Source: Bacteroidota bacterium
GTDB lineage: Bacteria > Bacteroidota > Bacteroidia > Chitinophagales > Chitinophagaceae
Reading direction: 5' to 3'
NCBI GenBank assembly: GCA_030706735.1
Contig: JAUZNZ010000010.1
Span: 62,001 to 126,000 of the forward strand
Length of the DNA stretch: 64,000 bases
The notes beneath the pieces were generated by a model. The model was not told the DNA's origin, ran no database searches, and worked only from the letters and a program-made list of their open reading frames with translations. Both the position numbers and the translations under genes were made by a program. How positions within the stretch are numbered: the first letter of the stretch is position 1; each line of letters starts with the position of its first letter. This document shows positions 47,272 through 56,151 of the stretch, in pieces.

Positions 47272-49194
47272 ATGTCTGAAAACAATATTGTTAACTCAAA
47301 CGCTGAAACACAGGAGTCACCGGCAGTGGCGGAAGCAACGGCCGAGGCTACAGCGTCACCAAAAGCACCTGTGTACGTGCAGACTGCGCACGATGATTTC
47401 GATTGGACGATCGACAAGCGGAATGTAGCCGCTTATAACAAGGAAGAAAAGGAAAAGTACGACCGCGTCTATGACAACACTTTCGTCGCCATTACGGACG
47501 GCGAACTGGTCAAGGGCCTGGTCGTGGCCATGACCAAGACGGATGTGGTCGTGAACATCGGTTTCAAGAGCGATGGACTGGTATCCCTCAATGAATTCCG
47601 TGACCTGCAAAGCCTCAAGACAGGCGATGAAGTGGAAGTCATGGTGGTCGAAAAGGAGGACAGGGAAGGACACCTTCACCTGAGCCGTAAACAAGCGCGC
47701 ATCACGCGGGCCTGGGAGAAGATCGTGGAAGTGCACCGCACCGGAGAAGTGGTCACGGGTACCGTAACCAGCAAGACCAAGGGCGGCCTGATCGTCGACG
47801 TGTTCGGCATGGAGACCTTCCTGCCCGGATCCCAGATCGACGTCAAACCAGTCACCGACTATGACCAGTTCGTGGGTAAGACCATGGAGTTCAAGGTGGT
47901 CAAGATCAACGAAGCGATCAAGAATGCGGTTGTGTCGCACAAGGCCCTCATCGAGAGCGATATCGAAGCGCAGCGCGCCGAGATCATCAGCAAGCTGGAG
48001 AAGGGTCAGGTGCTCGAAGGCACGATCAAGAATATTACCGATTTCGGGGCCTTTATGGATCTCGGCGGCCTGGACGGTCTCCTGTATATTACCGATATCA
48101 GCTGGGGACGTATCAGCCATCCGAGCGAAGTGCTGAAGCTGGATCAGAAGTTGCAGGTCGTCGTTTTGGATTTCGACGATGGAAAAAAACGCATCAGCCT
48201 TGGCCTGAAGCAACTGACCCCCCATCCCTGGGACGTGCTGCCTGAGAATATCAAGGAGGGCGCGATCATTAAGGGTAAGGTCGTCAATATCGAAGACTAT
48301 GGCGCCTTTCTCGAGATCATGCCGGGCGTAGAAGGCCTGGTTCACGTAAGTGAGATCACCTGGGCAAATACGCCGATCAACGCAAAGGAATTCTTCAAAC
48401 TGGGCGACGAGCATAATGCGAAAGTGGTGACCCTCGACAAGAATGCACGCAAGATGAGTCTGTCGATCAAGCAACTCAGCGAAGATCCCTGGAATACGAT
48501 CGAGACTAAATTCCCGCAAGGCAGCAAACATACGGGTCTGGTGAAGAATATTACACCCTATGGCGTATTCGTCGAACTGGCTCCCGGCATCGGCGGTATG
48601 ATCCATATCAGCGACCTCAGCTGGTTGAAGCGTTTCAACCACCCCTCCGAATACACGAAGGTCGGTCAGCACATCGAAGTGATGATACTCGGTATCGACA
48701 AGGACAACCGCAAATTGCAGTTAGGGCACAAACAACTCGAAGAAGATCCCTGGAACGCACTGGAAGAAACCTTTGCGGTGGGTTCCATTCACGAGAGTAC
48801 TGTCATTCGCAAAGATGATAAAGGCGCCATCGTGCAGCTGCCCTATGGGCTCGAAGGCTTCGCTCCCAACCGCCACCTGATGAAGGAGGACGGCAAGCAG
48901 ATCGTGGCCGATGAGACGGCGAAATTCATGGTGATCGAATTCGATCGGAATGAAAAACGCATCGTCCTGTCGCACACACGCTTGTGGGAACAGGCGAAGA
49001 ACGACGAAAAAGAGGCCGCCAGAAAGGAAGCCCGGGTCGATGCGGACAAGACACGCAAGGCCGTGAAAACGATCCAGAACAAGGTGGAAAAACCCACCCT
49101 GGGAGATCTGGGTGCGCTGGCATCCATCAAGGAGAAATTGAAACAGGAGGAGAAAGGACAGGGTGGAGAAGCTCCCCAGGCGCCTCAGCAATGA
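47272..49194 (+). CDS. rpsA: 30S ribosomal protein S1
   Basis: Binds mRNA upstream of the start site and delivers it to the 30S subunit. 640 residues. After an Ala, Thr and Glu-rich N-terminal segment there are six S1 (OB) domains, opening near GELVKGLVVAMTKTDVVV, GEVVTGTVTSKTKGGLIV, GQVLEGTIKNITDFGAFM, GAIIKGKVVNIEDYGAFL, GSKHTGLVKNITPYGVFV and GSIHESTVIRKDDKGAIV. A charged C-terminal tail follows. In Bacteroidota, which mostly lack Shine-Dalgarno sites, S1 is thought to matter greatly for initiation. It has its own promoter and a strong terminator. Confidence 0.96.
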   Translation: MSENNIVNSNAETQESPAVAEATAEATASPKAPVYVQTAHDDFDWTIDKRNVAAYNKEEKEKYDRVYDNTFVAITDGELVKGLVVAMTKTDVVVNIGFKSDGLVSLNEFRDLQSLKTGDEVEVMVVEKEDREGHLHLSRKQARITRAWEKIVEVHRTGEVVTGTVTSKTKGGLIVDVFGMETFLPGSQIDVKPVTDYDQFVGKTMEFKVVKINEAIKNAVVSHKALIESDIEAQRAEIISKLEKGQVLEGTIKNITDFGAFMDLGGLDGLLYITDISWGRISHPSEVLKLDQKLQVVVLDFDDGKKRISLGLKQLTPHPWDVLPENIKEGAIIKGKVVNIEDYGAFLEIMPGVEGLVHVSEITWANTPINAKEFFKLGDEHNAKVVTLDKNARKMSLSIKQLSEDPWNTIETKFPQGSKHTGLVKNITPYGVFVELAPGIGGMIHISDLSWLKRFNHPSEYTKVGQHIEVMILGIDKDNRKLQLGHKQLEEDPWNALEETFAVGSIHESTVIRKDDKGAIVQLPYGLEGFAPNRHLMKEDGKQIVADETAKFMVIEFDRNEKRIVLSHTRLWEQAKNDEKEAARKEARVDADKTRKAVKTIQNKVEKPTLGDLGALASIKEKLKQEEKGQGGEAPQAPQQ

Positions 49195-49221
49195 TCCGAC
49201 TAAGCAATGAGATCTGCATAA

Positions 49222-49250
49222 CGCTCCGGAAGTTCCGGAGCGTTTTTATT
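49222..49250 (+). terminator. Rho-independent terminator after rpsA
   Basis: CGCTCCGGAA and TTCCGGAGCG pair into a perfect hairpin and are followed by TTTTTATTTT. It overlaps the last bases of the convergent phosphatase gene. Confidence 0.9.
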
Positions 49251-49905
49251 TTAGCGCGTCAAATTGGGTTTCTCCGAATTCCAGGAGCGAACCGAGCTTC
49301 AGATCGGCGGCTCCCCATTTGGCCAGCTGGACCTGATCCTTAGTCGGAATAATGACACATTTCATCCTGGCCGCCTTGGCGGAGATCAGCCCATTGAACG
49401 AATCCTCAAAGCATAGGCATTCCACGGGGTTCACTCCCAACTGCTCCGCGCAGTTGAGATAGACCTGGGGGTGAGGCTTGCTGAAGGACAGTGAACCCGC
49501 CGAGGAGATCGCTTGCACCAGGGCTCCTATGCGAAGCTTGTTGACGACGGTGTCGACAAGTTCGAGCGGAGAAGACGTAGCGAGCCCGATCCGGAATCTT
49601 CTTTGCCTGAAAAAAGAAAAAATATGGTCGATGCCGGGCATCGGCTCGGCTTTTGCATGGATCTTTTCAATGGCTTTGGCGACAATGGCATTTTCTGCTC
49701 CGACGGCATAGGTCTTACTGATCCCGAATTGAGTGAACCAATGGTCGATCCATTCTTTGGTCCGGAGGCCTGTCGTAAAGTGATATTGTTCCAGCGTAAG
49801 CGTGATATCGAATTGCTGCATCGTTTCCATTCCGGCCTCCTGCCAGTAGGGTTCGGAATCGATCAGCAGTCCGTCCATGTCGAAAATAACCGAGTTCAAT
49901 GGCAT
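49246..49905 (-). CDS. HAD-superfamily sugar-phosphate phosphatase (HxpB/YniC-like)
   Basis: A haloacid dehalogenase-fold phosphatase of 219 residues, similar to 2-deoxyglucose-6-phosphatase and beta-phosphoglucomutase-like enzymes. Motif I is VIFDMDGLLIDSEPYW (nucleophile Asp and acid-base Asp). Motif II is GLATSSPLELVD, the lysine is in LSFSKPHPQVYL, and motif IV is CLCFEDSFNGL. A helical cap lies between motifs I and II. I start at 49905; a longer frame begins upstream of the TATCTTTG promoter at 49933-49940, which makes it unlikely. The substrate is inferred only at family level. Confidence 0.88.
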   Translation of the reverse strand: MPLNSVIFDMDGLLIDSEPYWQEAGMETMQQFDITLTLEQYHFTTGLRTKEWIDHWFTQFGISKTYAVGAENAIVAKAIEKIHAKAEPMPGIDHIFSFFRQRRFRIGLATSSPLELVDTVVNKLRIGALVQAISSAGSLSFSKPHPQVYLNCAEQLGVNPVECLCFEDSFNGLISAKAARMKCVIIPTKDQVQLAKWGAADLKLGSLLEFGETQFDALK

Positions 49906-49932
49906 ATGTCCGGGAATTGGTTCGCGAGGCTC

Positions 49933-49940
49933 CAAAGATA
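49933..49940 (-). promoter_or_regulatory. Promoter -7 element of the HAD phosphatase gene
   Basis: Read on the minus strand the bases are TATCTTTG, an exact TAnnTTTG match 27 bases before the chosen ATG. Confidence 0.65.
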
Positions 49941-50000
49941 AGAGCCCCGGTGTAAATTGTAACGACAAATCCGTACTTTCGAACAGGCAGCCAGATCAAA

Positions 50001-50765
50001 ATGAATCACATGGGCAGAGTGCTGGAACGATTGAAGAAATTTCGCTTCGTCCGTAAGATAGTGTATGCTATTGTGGGAATAGCATCCTACCCTGGACTGA
50101 CGATGGTTAACCGCCTGAAGATCTCGGGTACGGAGCATCTTCGGGGGCTGCCCCGCAACAACGTCCTCTTCGTGAGCAATCACCAGACTTATTTTGCAGA
50201 TGTCATTACCTTTCTCCACATTTTCAGCGCCGTCAAGTGGGGAAAGAAGGACCGGCTCGGGCTTCCCTTTTATCTGCTGAACCCATTCACGGATGTCTAT
50301 TACGTGGCGGCGGAAGAAACCATGAAGAGCAGTTGGGTCAGCCGTCTGTTCACGCTGGCGGGGGCGCTGACCGTCAAAAGAACCTGGAACAAGGCTGCCG
50401 GCGAGACGCGCAAAGGCCTGGATCCTTCCGATACACGAAAGATCACGCGCGCCCTGGCAGACAGTTGGGTGATCACCTTTCCGCAAGGCACGACTACACC
50501 CTTCGCTCCGGGGAGGAAGGGGACGGCGCTGATCATAAAACAGAATAATGCCGTTGTCGTGCCCGTCGTGATCGGTGGCTTTTGGAGAGCTTTTTCGAAA
50601 AAGGGTCTTCGGTTTAAAAAGAGAGGGACGACACTTTCCGTAAGGTTCAAGGCGCCGCTGACCATCGATTATTCTGCCCCCACAGAGGCCATCCTGGCGC
50701 AGGTGATGGATGCGATCGAACAGAGCAAAGAATTTAAGATGAAGCCCCCCCCTCATGCGGGCTAG
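50001..50765 (+). CDS. PlsC-like lysophospholipid acyltransferase with unusual motif spacing
   Basis: A membrane-associated acyltransferase, probably for phospholipid or aminolipid synthesis. 254 residues. FVSNHQTYFADVITFL holds the catalytic motif, with His61 and Asp67. That is H-x5-D, one residue more than the usual H-x4-D of PlsC. Block III reads FPQGTT at 160-165 in place of FPEGTR. GRKGTALIIKQNNAVVVPV is the usual following segment. A hydrophobic stretch near IVYAIVGIASYPG may anchor it. Its stop overlaps the convergent thioesterase by four bases. Confidence 0.85.
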   Translation: MNHMGRVLERLKKFRFVRKIVYAIVGIASYPGLTMVNRLKISGTEHLRGLPRNNVLFVSNHQTYFADVITFLHIFSAVKWGKKDRLGLPFYLLNPFTDVYYVAAEETMKSSWVSRLFTLAGALTVKRTWNKAAGETRKGLDPSDTRKITRALADSWVITFPQGTTTPFAPGRKGTALIIKQNNAVVVPVVIGGFWRAFSKKGLRFKKRGTTLSVRFKAPLTIDYSAPTEAILAQVMDAIEQSKEFKMKPPPHAG

Positions 50766-51283
50766 CCCTTCACGAAAAAAGCCCGAAGCTCGCCGGCATC
50801 TTCCGGTTTCATTTTGCCGCCCAGGATCAATCGCAATTGCCTTCGGCGCAAGGCTCCCTCGAATAATTTTTTTTCCTCCTCCGTTTCCGCGATCAATTCG
50901 GGGACCGGCCGCGGCCGGCGATTGGGGTCGAGGGCGACGAAAGTTAGGTAAGCTTCATTGCTCTTGTACTTGTATTGCTGCGTATGGTCTTCGCCCCAGA
51001 CCTTCAGGTGCACCTCGATCGAGGTATTAAAGGTGCGGCTCACCTTCGCCTCGATATGCACGACATTCCCCAGCTTGATGGGATTCTCGAAGGAGATATT
51101 GTCGACCGAAGCGGTTACGACGGGCGCATTGCAGTGCTTGCCGGCGGATAGCGCGGCGGCTATGTCCATCCAATACATGAGCCGGCCACCCATCAGGTTG
51201 CCGAATACGTTGGTATCGTTTGGCAATACGACTTCGGTCATAATGATATTCGACTCCTTGGCTGTTTTAGCGTGGGTTGACAT
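50762..51283 (-). CDS. Acyl-CoA thioesterase (YciA/BACH-type hotdog)
   Basis: Hydrolyses fatty acyl-CoA. 173 residues. The hotdog signature is TEVVLPNDTNVFGNLMGGRL followed by MYWMDIAAALSAGKHC. A second hotdog strand set starts at VVTASVDNISFENPIKLGNV. A charged C-terminal helix follows (ETEEEKKLFEGALRRRQLR). The start at 51283 is placed by the promoter TATATTTG at 51302-51309. It follows the dipeptide epimerase gene on the same strand but appears to have its own promoter. Confidence 0.9.
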   Translation of the reverse strand: MSTHAKTAKESNIIMTEVVLPNDTNVFGNLMGGRLMYWMDIAAALSAGKHCNAPVVTASVDNISFENPIKLGNVVHIEAKVSRTFNTSIEVHLKVWGEDHTQQYKYKSNEAYLTFVALDPNRRPRPVPELIAETEEEKKLFEGALRRRQLRLILGGKMKPEDAGELRAFFVKG

Positions 51284-51301
51284 CCGGTTGATTAATTTTG
51301 G

Positions 51302-51309
51302 CAAATATA
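51302..51309 (-). promoter_or_regulatory. Promoter -7 element of the acyl-CoA thioesterase gene
   Basis: Minus-strand TATATTTG is an exact TAnnTTTG match 18 bases before the ATG, in the short gap after the epimerase gene. Confidence 0.65.
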
Positions 51310-51314
51310 GCGGA

Positions 51315-52412
51315 CTAAACGGTGGTCTTTTCACATTTTTCCAGCCAGGCGTCTCCGGCATCGGCGCCAATCCCGGGGACATTGGGCGTATCCAGGAAGT
51401 AGCCTTTGTATTGGACTCCGCCCGTTACCGGATCGGCGGTATGGCCCAGCAGACAGGTGTCCATATCGTGAAAAATGATATTGTCGGACGCCAACGCGAA
51501 ATGGGCGAAGGCCGTAAGGGCGATCCGGCTTTCCAGCATGCCGCCCATCATGCAGGGGATGCCATGCCGTTCGCAAAGGGCATTGATGCGTGTCGCTTCC
51601 AGGATACCTCCTGACTTGGCAAATTTGATATTGACATAGTCGCAGGCTTTTGCATCGATGAGCCGTTGGGCGTCGTGGTGATCGAAGACGCTTTCATCGG
51701 CCATGATCTTGATCGGGGACAATTTCCTGAGCTCGGGGAGCCGGTGATCCTGCCAACGACGCATAGGCTGCTCGCAAAACTGGATGCGATAAGGAGACAT
51801 CTCCCGAAGCGCATGAGCAGCCGTTTCAAAATCCCATCCCTGGTTGGCGTCTATGCGCAATACGGGCTCTTCTCCGATAGCGAGACGGATCTGCCTGATC
51901 CTTTCCAGGTCTTGTTTGCCGTCCTTGCCCAGTTTAACCTTGATGATCCGCACGCCGTCGTTTCTGAAGCGAACGGCCTTGGCGGCCATATTTTCGGGCG
52001 TATCGATGCCGATGGTGAGGTCTGTTTCCAGCAGGCGGTGATTGCCGCCGAGACGGCGATAAAGGGGAACGCCGGCCGCCCGGGCGGACAGGTCATACAA
52101 GGCCATATCGAAGGCGCTCTTTGCCGTGGCGTTAAAGGCCGTGTAATCATGTAATTCGTTCATGCGCTCTTCTATCGCAAAGGCGTCCTTGCCTTTCCAC
52201 AAGGCGGCAAAATCCCTGGCCATTTCGAAACAGGTGGCTTGCGTCTCTCCGACGATCATCGGGAAGGCCGAACATTCGCCGACCCCGTAATAGCCTTCGT
52301 CGACGTGGATGCGGATAAAAAGGTTCTGCGCGTAATGCATCGTTCCCGTAGCAATGGTGAACGGATGCATCGGAATGCTGAAGCGAAAGATATCGGTGCG
52401 AAGGATCTTCAT
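51315..52412 (-). CDS. Dipeptide epimerase (enolase superfamily, MLE subgroup)
   Basis: Probably epimerises L-Ala-D/L-Glu or related dipeptides, as in murein peptide recycling. 365 residues. The N-terminal capping domain starts MKILRTDIFRFSIPM. The barrel has the catalytic KxK in RIIKVKLGKDG, metal ligands Asp, Glu and Asp in LRIDANQGWDF, IQFCEQPM and IMADESVFD, and the second catalytic Lys in YVNIKFAKSGG. The C-terminal GGMLESRIALTAFAHFA fits this subgroup. Substrate specificity cannot be fixed by reading. The start at 52412 drops six extra upstream codons. It is divergent from proline dehydrogenase. Confidence 0.88.
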   Translation of the reverse strand: MKILRTDIFRFSIPMHPFTIATGTMHYAQNLFIRIHVDEGYYGVGECSAFPMIVGETQATCFEMARDFAALWKGKDAFAIEERMNELHDYTAFNATAKSAFDMALYDLSARAAGVPLYRRLGGNHRLLETDLTIGIDTPENMAAKAVRFRNDGVRIIKVKLGKDGKQDLERIRQIRLAIGEEPVLRIDANQGWDFETAAHALREMSPYRIQFCEQPMRRWQDHRLPELRKLSPIKIMADESVFDHHDAQRLIDAKACDYVNIKFAKSGGILEATRINALCERHGIPCMMGGMLESRIALTAFAHFALASDNIIFHDMDTCLLGHTADPVTGGVQYKGYFLDTPNVPGIGADAGDAWLEKCEKTTV

Positions 52413-52491
52413 GGCGCAAAAGTTAGTCATTTTAGCAGAATTTTCCTTTACTTTGCGACCAAATACTAACGCTCGTTCGTATCAATAAAAT

Positions 52492-53724
52492 ATGGAAGCC
52501 ATATCATTCGACAATACGGAGAACGCATTTGCGTATAAGTCAGACAAGGAATTAAAAAAAGCAAATCTCCTTTTTTCCACCATGGGCTACCCGGCATTGG
52601 TCGGCCTGGGTACGAGGGTTACGCCCTGGATCATTCGGGCCGGTCTTCCGGTAAAGGGATTGATCCGGAAAACGATCTTTTCCCAATTCGTGGGAGGGGA
52701 AACGCTGGAGGAAACGGCCCTTGTGGCCCGGCGGCTCGGTGGCTACCATGTGCAGATCATCCTGGACTATGGCGTGGAAGGCGGCGACGAGGGGGAGAAA
52801 GGGTTCGAGCAGGCCTGCGACGAATTCATCCGCGTGATCGACTATGCCGCAACGCAGCCTAATATCCCCTTTATGAGCGTCAAGGTGACGGGCATCGCCC
52901 GGTTGGGCCTGCTGGAAAAGCTGGATCGCTCCGTCGGCGATCATGCCGGTTCCCTGATGCGCCGCTACGCCAACGCGCTTCAATCGCTGACCGGGCCGGA
53001 GGCATCGGAATGGCAAAAAGTGCAGGACAGGATGTTGCGTATATGCCGCGCGGCCGAAGCCAGGAATGTCGGCGTGCTGATCGACGCGGAGGACTCCTGG
53101 ATCCAGGACCCCGTGGATGTCCTGACCATCATGATGATGGAACAATTCAACCGGGGACATGCGGTAGTATATAATACCCTTCAGCATTACCGTTCCGACC
53201 GCCTGAATTTTCTGAAGGATTGCCTGGAGGCGGCAGAACAGCGTGATTTTATTCTCGGGGCGAAGCTGGTGCGGGGCGCCTACATGGAAAAGGAACGAAA
53301 GCGCGCGGCGTATCTCGGCTATCCTTCGCCTATCCAACCTGATAAAGAGGCGACTGACCGTGACTACAACGAAGGGGTGGCTTATTGCATAGAACATATC
53401 GACCGGATCGCCCTGATCGTCGCTTCGCATAATGAGTACAGTAATCTCCATGCCGTCGAATTATTACAGCAAAAAGGGCTGCCCCTGGACCATCCCCATA
53501 TCCATTTTTCCCAACTTTATGGGATGAGCGACAATATCACTTTCAACCTGGCAAAGGCGGGGTGCCCCGTCAGCAAATACCTGCCGTTCGGGCCTATTAA
53601 GGACGTCATCCCTTACCTCATGCGCAGGGCCCAGGAGAACAGCTCCGTGTCCGGCCAGACCGGACGCGAACTCGGATTGATCAGGAAGGAGTTGCAAAGG
53701 CGGAAGGCGATGGCGTCACGTTAA
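52492..53724 (+). CDS. Proline dehydrogenase
   Basis: FAD enzyme of proline catabolism that gives 1-pyrroline-5-carboxylate. 410 residues, a single-function enzyme without the P5C dehydrogenase domain of PutA. The barrel motifs are DAEDSWIQDPVD, VVYNTLQHYRSDRLNFL, AKLVRGAYMEKERKRA and the C-terminal active-site segment KYLPFGPIKDVIPYLMRRA followed by QENSS. Upstream, TTACTTTG near 52448 resembles a promoter element but not exactly. It is followed by tRNA-Val. Together with proC at 14199 the organism can both make and break down proline. Confidence 0.95.
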   Translation: MEAISFDNTENAFAYKSDKELKKANLLFSTMGYPALVGLGTRVTPWIIRAGLPVKGLIRKTIFSQFVGGETLEETALVARRLGGYHVQIILDYGVEGGDEGEKGFEQACDEFIRVIDYAATQPNIPFMSVKVTGIARLGLLEKLDRSVGDHAGSLMRRYANALQSLTGPEASEWQKVQDRMLRICRAAEARNVGVLIDAEDSWIQDPVDVLTIMMMEQFNRGHAVVYNTLQHYRSDRLNFLKDCLEAAEQRDFILGAKLVRGAYMEKERKRAAYLGYPSPIQPDKEATDRDYNEGVAYCIEHIDRIALIVASHNEYSNLHAVELLQQKGLPLDHPHIHFSQLYGMSDNITFNLAKAGCPVSKYLPFGPIKDVIPYLMRRAQENSSVSGQTGRELGLIRKELQRRKAMASR

Positions 53725-53769
53725 ATGCCGGCCGGCTTATTTTTCTATTCATAAGTCTGGGAAAATCTT

Positions 53770-53777
53770 TACTTTTG
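53770..53777 (+). promoter_or_regulatory. Promoter -7 element of tRNA-Val
   Basis: TACTTTTG matches TAnnTTTG, and the tRNA begins 14 bases later. Confidence 0.7.
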
Positions 53778-53791
53778 GGCCCGTATTTTTA

Positions 53792-53865
53792 GGGTCTTTA
53801 GCTCAGTTGGTTAGAGCGCTTCCTTGACATGGAAGAGGTCGCTGGTTCGAATCCAGTAGGACCCA
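53792..53865 (+). tRNA. tRNA-Val (GAC)
   Basis: A full cloverleaf is readable. Acceptor stem GGGTCTT/AGGACCC has one G-T pair. D arm GCTC/GAGC encloses AGTTGGTTA. Anticodon stem CTTCC/GGAAG encloses the loop TTGACAT, giving anticodon GAC for valine codon GUC. T arm GCTGG/CCAGT has a G-T pair at its end and encloses TTCGAAT. The discriminator is A, and CCA is not encoded. It has its own promoter and a terminator six bases downstream. Confidence 0.97.
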
Positions 53866-53870
53866 CGAAT

Positions 53871-53897
53871 AGGTGCATTAACGGCACCTTTTTTTTA
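53871..53897 (+). terminator. Rho-independent terminator after tRNA-Val
   Basis: GGTGC and GCACC pair around a short loop and are followed by a run of T. Confidence 0.8.
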
Positions 53898-53999
53898 TTC
53901 CGTTTACGCGAGCCCCAAAATAGGCAATAACCTTAGTATTCCCTCGTTTACAGCTGATCCTCCCTTATAATCTATCAGCTTACCCCTAAAGTCAATACT

Positions 54000-56036
54000 A
54001 TGAAAAAGGCCTTATTGCTCTGGCTTGGTACCTATTGTGCCCTTCTGCTCTTTGCCCAGCCCTCCATCCAGACCAGCTTCATGACAGGCATTTCATTGCC
54101 TGTGAGCGGCAATGCGGTAAATGGCACCCATGCCGGCAGCGGCATTCATTTTGGGAACCACCTGGATTATTTAATGGGCAACGGACCGTTACGATTCGGG
54201 ATCGGCGCCTATATCGGGTTTTTAAACGGATTGGGCACGAACGATAAATATCTCAAAACCGGGCAGGATATTGCAACCCGGAACGGTATGCAGGCTTCCC
54301 AACTCCAATCCACGCAGTCTTCCTTTAAAAGCACCCATATCCTCCTTGGACCCGTGGCCTCGGTCCGATCCGGCAACTGGGATGCCAGCCTGTGGATGAA
54401 AGGAGGCTATGGGATGAATGAACCGGGGAACTATGCTGTGGTCTATAAAGCAAATGGCGTCGTCAACAATATCTATATCAATCAGGCAGGGGATAATAAG
54501 AACGGGTTGGCCTATAGCCTGGGCGGAGCCATTCGCTTTGCTATATCGGAATATGCGGGGCTGCAATTGGCGGCCAATTATTTTGGCACACAGACGGATC
54601 AGGTCAATTATAATTTTGAACGGGAGAAGGGATTGGCGCCGCTGTATAGTACCGCTTCAAATGCCTATCTGCAGGCTTCGGTCGGCCTGGTATTTACGAT
54701 CGGAAAAATCACAGGCAAGCCTGAGGTCAAGTCTGCGGTCGCTTACGATCGGGCAGCAGAAGCAAGAAATATAAACAAAGAAAACAGGAATGGAGAGCAG
54801 CATTCCGATTCACTTTATTTCTCTCCGGAAAGACTTACAATAAAAGGTACCCGGCAAACACAAAGCCCGACCTTCGGATCCATGGTAAGAACGCCTATGC
54901 AGTCTGTAAATAACTATCTCACGGGCTTCGTGTACCAGGGCAGTAAAGGACCGGTCCTGGGTCAATGCGGCGCGAGTGAAATGGCAAGCGATCCGATCCC
55001 CGGCGTCGATGTTCGTCTGATGTGCGAAGGTTGCAGCAGTCCCTGGTTGGGCCGCACAAATGCAGATGGAAGTTTCTCGATCAGCAATATCCCACCCGGC
55101 AATTACCAGGCGGTCATCAATAAGGATACGCTTGCCGTTAGGATAAGCAACATTTCCGGCAATAACAGCGGGCTCAGCGTGCTGGAATTGCCCTTAAATG
55201 AATGCAGCATGGCCAACAATATACTCTATGCCGAAAATAAAGTGTATGTGGAGGTCATTTCTGCCAGGGAGACTTCCAGTGGGATGGCCAGCGGGAGAAG
55301 AACCCTTGCCGGTCCTTCCAGTGTGATGACCGTTACAAATACATCATTCGAAGTAAACTGGAAAAATATCATTAGTAACGAGGGTAAGCTCTACGCCGAA
55401 GTAATGACGGCCAGAGAGGCGAGCACGGGAATGGCAACGGGAAGAACCCTTATTACGGGTGACCTCGATGGGGACGGCGTCGCGGAGTATGCTTCCGTGC
55501 ATATGGCAACGGAGCACGGATCGGGTATGGCAAGCGGTTTGACGGATATCGTACATCTTCATAAAGAGGGGATCATTCATAGGGATCTGGCTGCCAGGAG
55601 CATGCTCACACCGGACGGCGGTCAAAATGCGGGCGAGGCAGCGGTAAGCAACCCTTTGTATCAAGGTTCCGGCAGCAGCGGTCACAATCCCTTTTTCGAA
55701 AGCAAGGACGCCATTCAGGTCAGCGGCAGCAATGGAGTAGATCATTCCCTTTTCCTGCCATCGACATTGGATCTGAAGACAGCGGTAACTGCCAACACGG
55801 GCCCGGGGAATAGTTTTGATTGCTGGCCCATCAGGTGGATGCCCGGCAGTCATAAGACCGATAACAATTCAAATACGTTGCGGGCCAGCATCAATACGAC
55901 CCGCTCCAATATTAAGCACGTAAGCCGGATAAACTGCACAGGAGGCAGTTGTAATGTCGAATGTGTCGTGGAGATGAATGGCCAGGAATACGATGCCGTT
56001 CTTATCGGTGCGTTTAAGAGGTCTGTTGCTCCCTGA
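54000..56036 (+). CDS. Large exported protein: barrel-like N-terminus, CarboxypepD-like domain, repeats, kinase-loop-like peptide
   Basis: 678 residues, not recognised as a named protein. The signal peptide is MKKALLLWLGTYCALLLFAQ. Residues 25-235 alternate strands like a Bacteroidota outer-membrane barrel or porin-like domain. Residues 333-385 look like a carboxypeptidase-regulatory-like fold (IPGVDVRLMCEG, DGSFSISNIPPGNYQAVI). Residues 413-438 and 462-487 are near-identical repeats (VYVEVISARETSSGMASGR and LYAEVMTAREASTGMATGR), and a weaker third copy lies near 497-515. DLDGDG at 488-493 resembles a calcium loop. HKEGIIHRDLAARSML at 521-536 resembles a tyrosine-kinase catalytic loop, but no DFG, VAIK or glycine loop is visible. 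It is preceded by tRNA-Val and its terminator. Function unknown. Confidence 0.8.
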   Translation: MKKALLLWLGTYCALLLFAQPSIQTSFMTGISLPVSGNAVNGTHAGSGIHFGNHLDYLMGNGPLRFGIGAYIGFLNGLGTNDKYLKTGQDIATRNGMQASQLQSTQSSFKSTHILLGPVASVRSGNWDASLWMKGGYGMNEPGNYAVVYKANGVVNNIYINQAGDNKNGLAYSLGGAIRFAISEYAGLQLAANYFGTQTDQVNYNFEREKGLAPLYSTASNAYLQASVGLVFTIGKITGKPEVKSAVAYDRAAEARNINKENRNGEQHSDSLYFSPERLTIKGTRQTQSPTFGSMVRTPMQSVNNYLTGFVYQGSKGPVLGQCGASEMASDPIPGVDVRLMCEGCSSPWLGRTNADGSFSISNIPPGNYQAVINKDTLAVRISNISGNNSGLSVLELPLNECSMANNILYAENKVYVEVISARETSSGMASGRRTLAGPSSVMTVTNTSFEVNWKNIISNEGKLYAEVMTAREASTGMATGRTLITGDLDGDGVAEYASVHMATEHGSGMASGLTDIVHLHKEGIIHRDLAARSMLTPDGGQNAGEAAVSNPLYQGSGSSGHNPFFESKDAIQVSGSNGVDHSLFLPSTLDLKTAVTANTGPGNSFDCWPIRWMPGSHKTDNNSNTLRASINTTRSNIKHVSRINCTGGSCNVECVVEMNGQEYDAVLIGAFKRSVAP

Positions 56037-56122
56037 GCCACGTGAGGACGGAGCCGGCTTCCCGGTTTGACAACGGGTGGAACATCGGACCGTTCCATGG
56101 AACCACCCTCAGGAATTATGAC

Positions 56123-56130
56123 TAGATTTG
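56123..56130 (+). promoter_or_regulatory. Promoter -7 element of the MscS-like gene
   Basis: TAGATTTG matches TAnnTTTG and lies 21 bases before the first possible GTG start at 56152. Confidence 0.6.
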
Positions 56131-56151
56131 CCGGTAGGAGCATAGATCGCA

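Noticed and set aside
54000-56036. Functional protein kinase
   Set aside because: Only the HRD-loop-like peptide is present. The glycine-rich loop, the VAIK lysine and DFG are absent, and the protein has an export signal and beta-rich domains.
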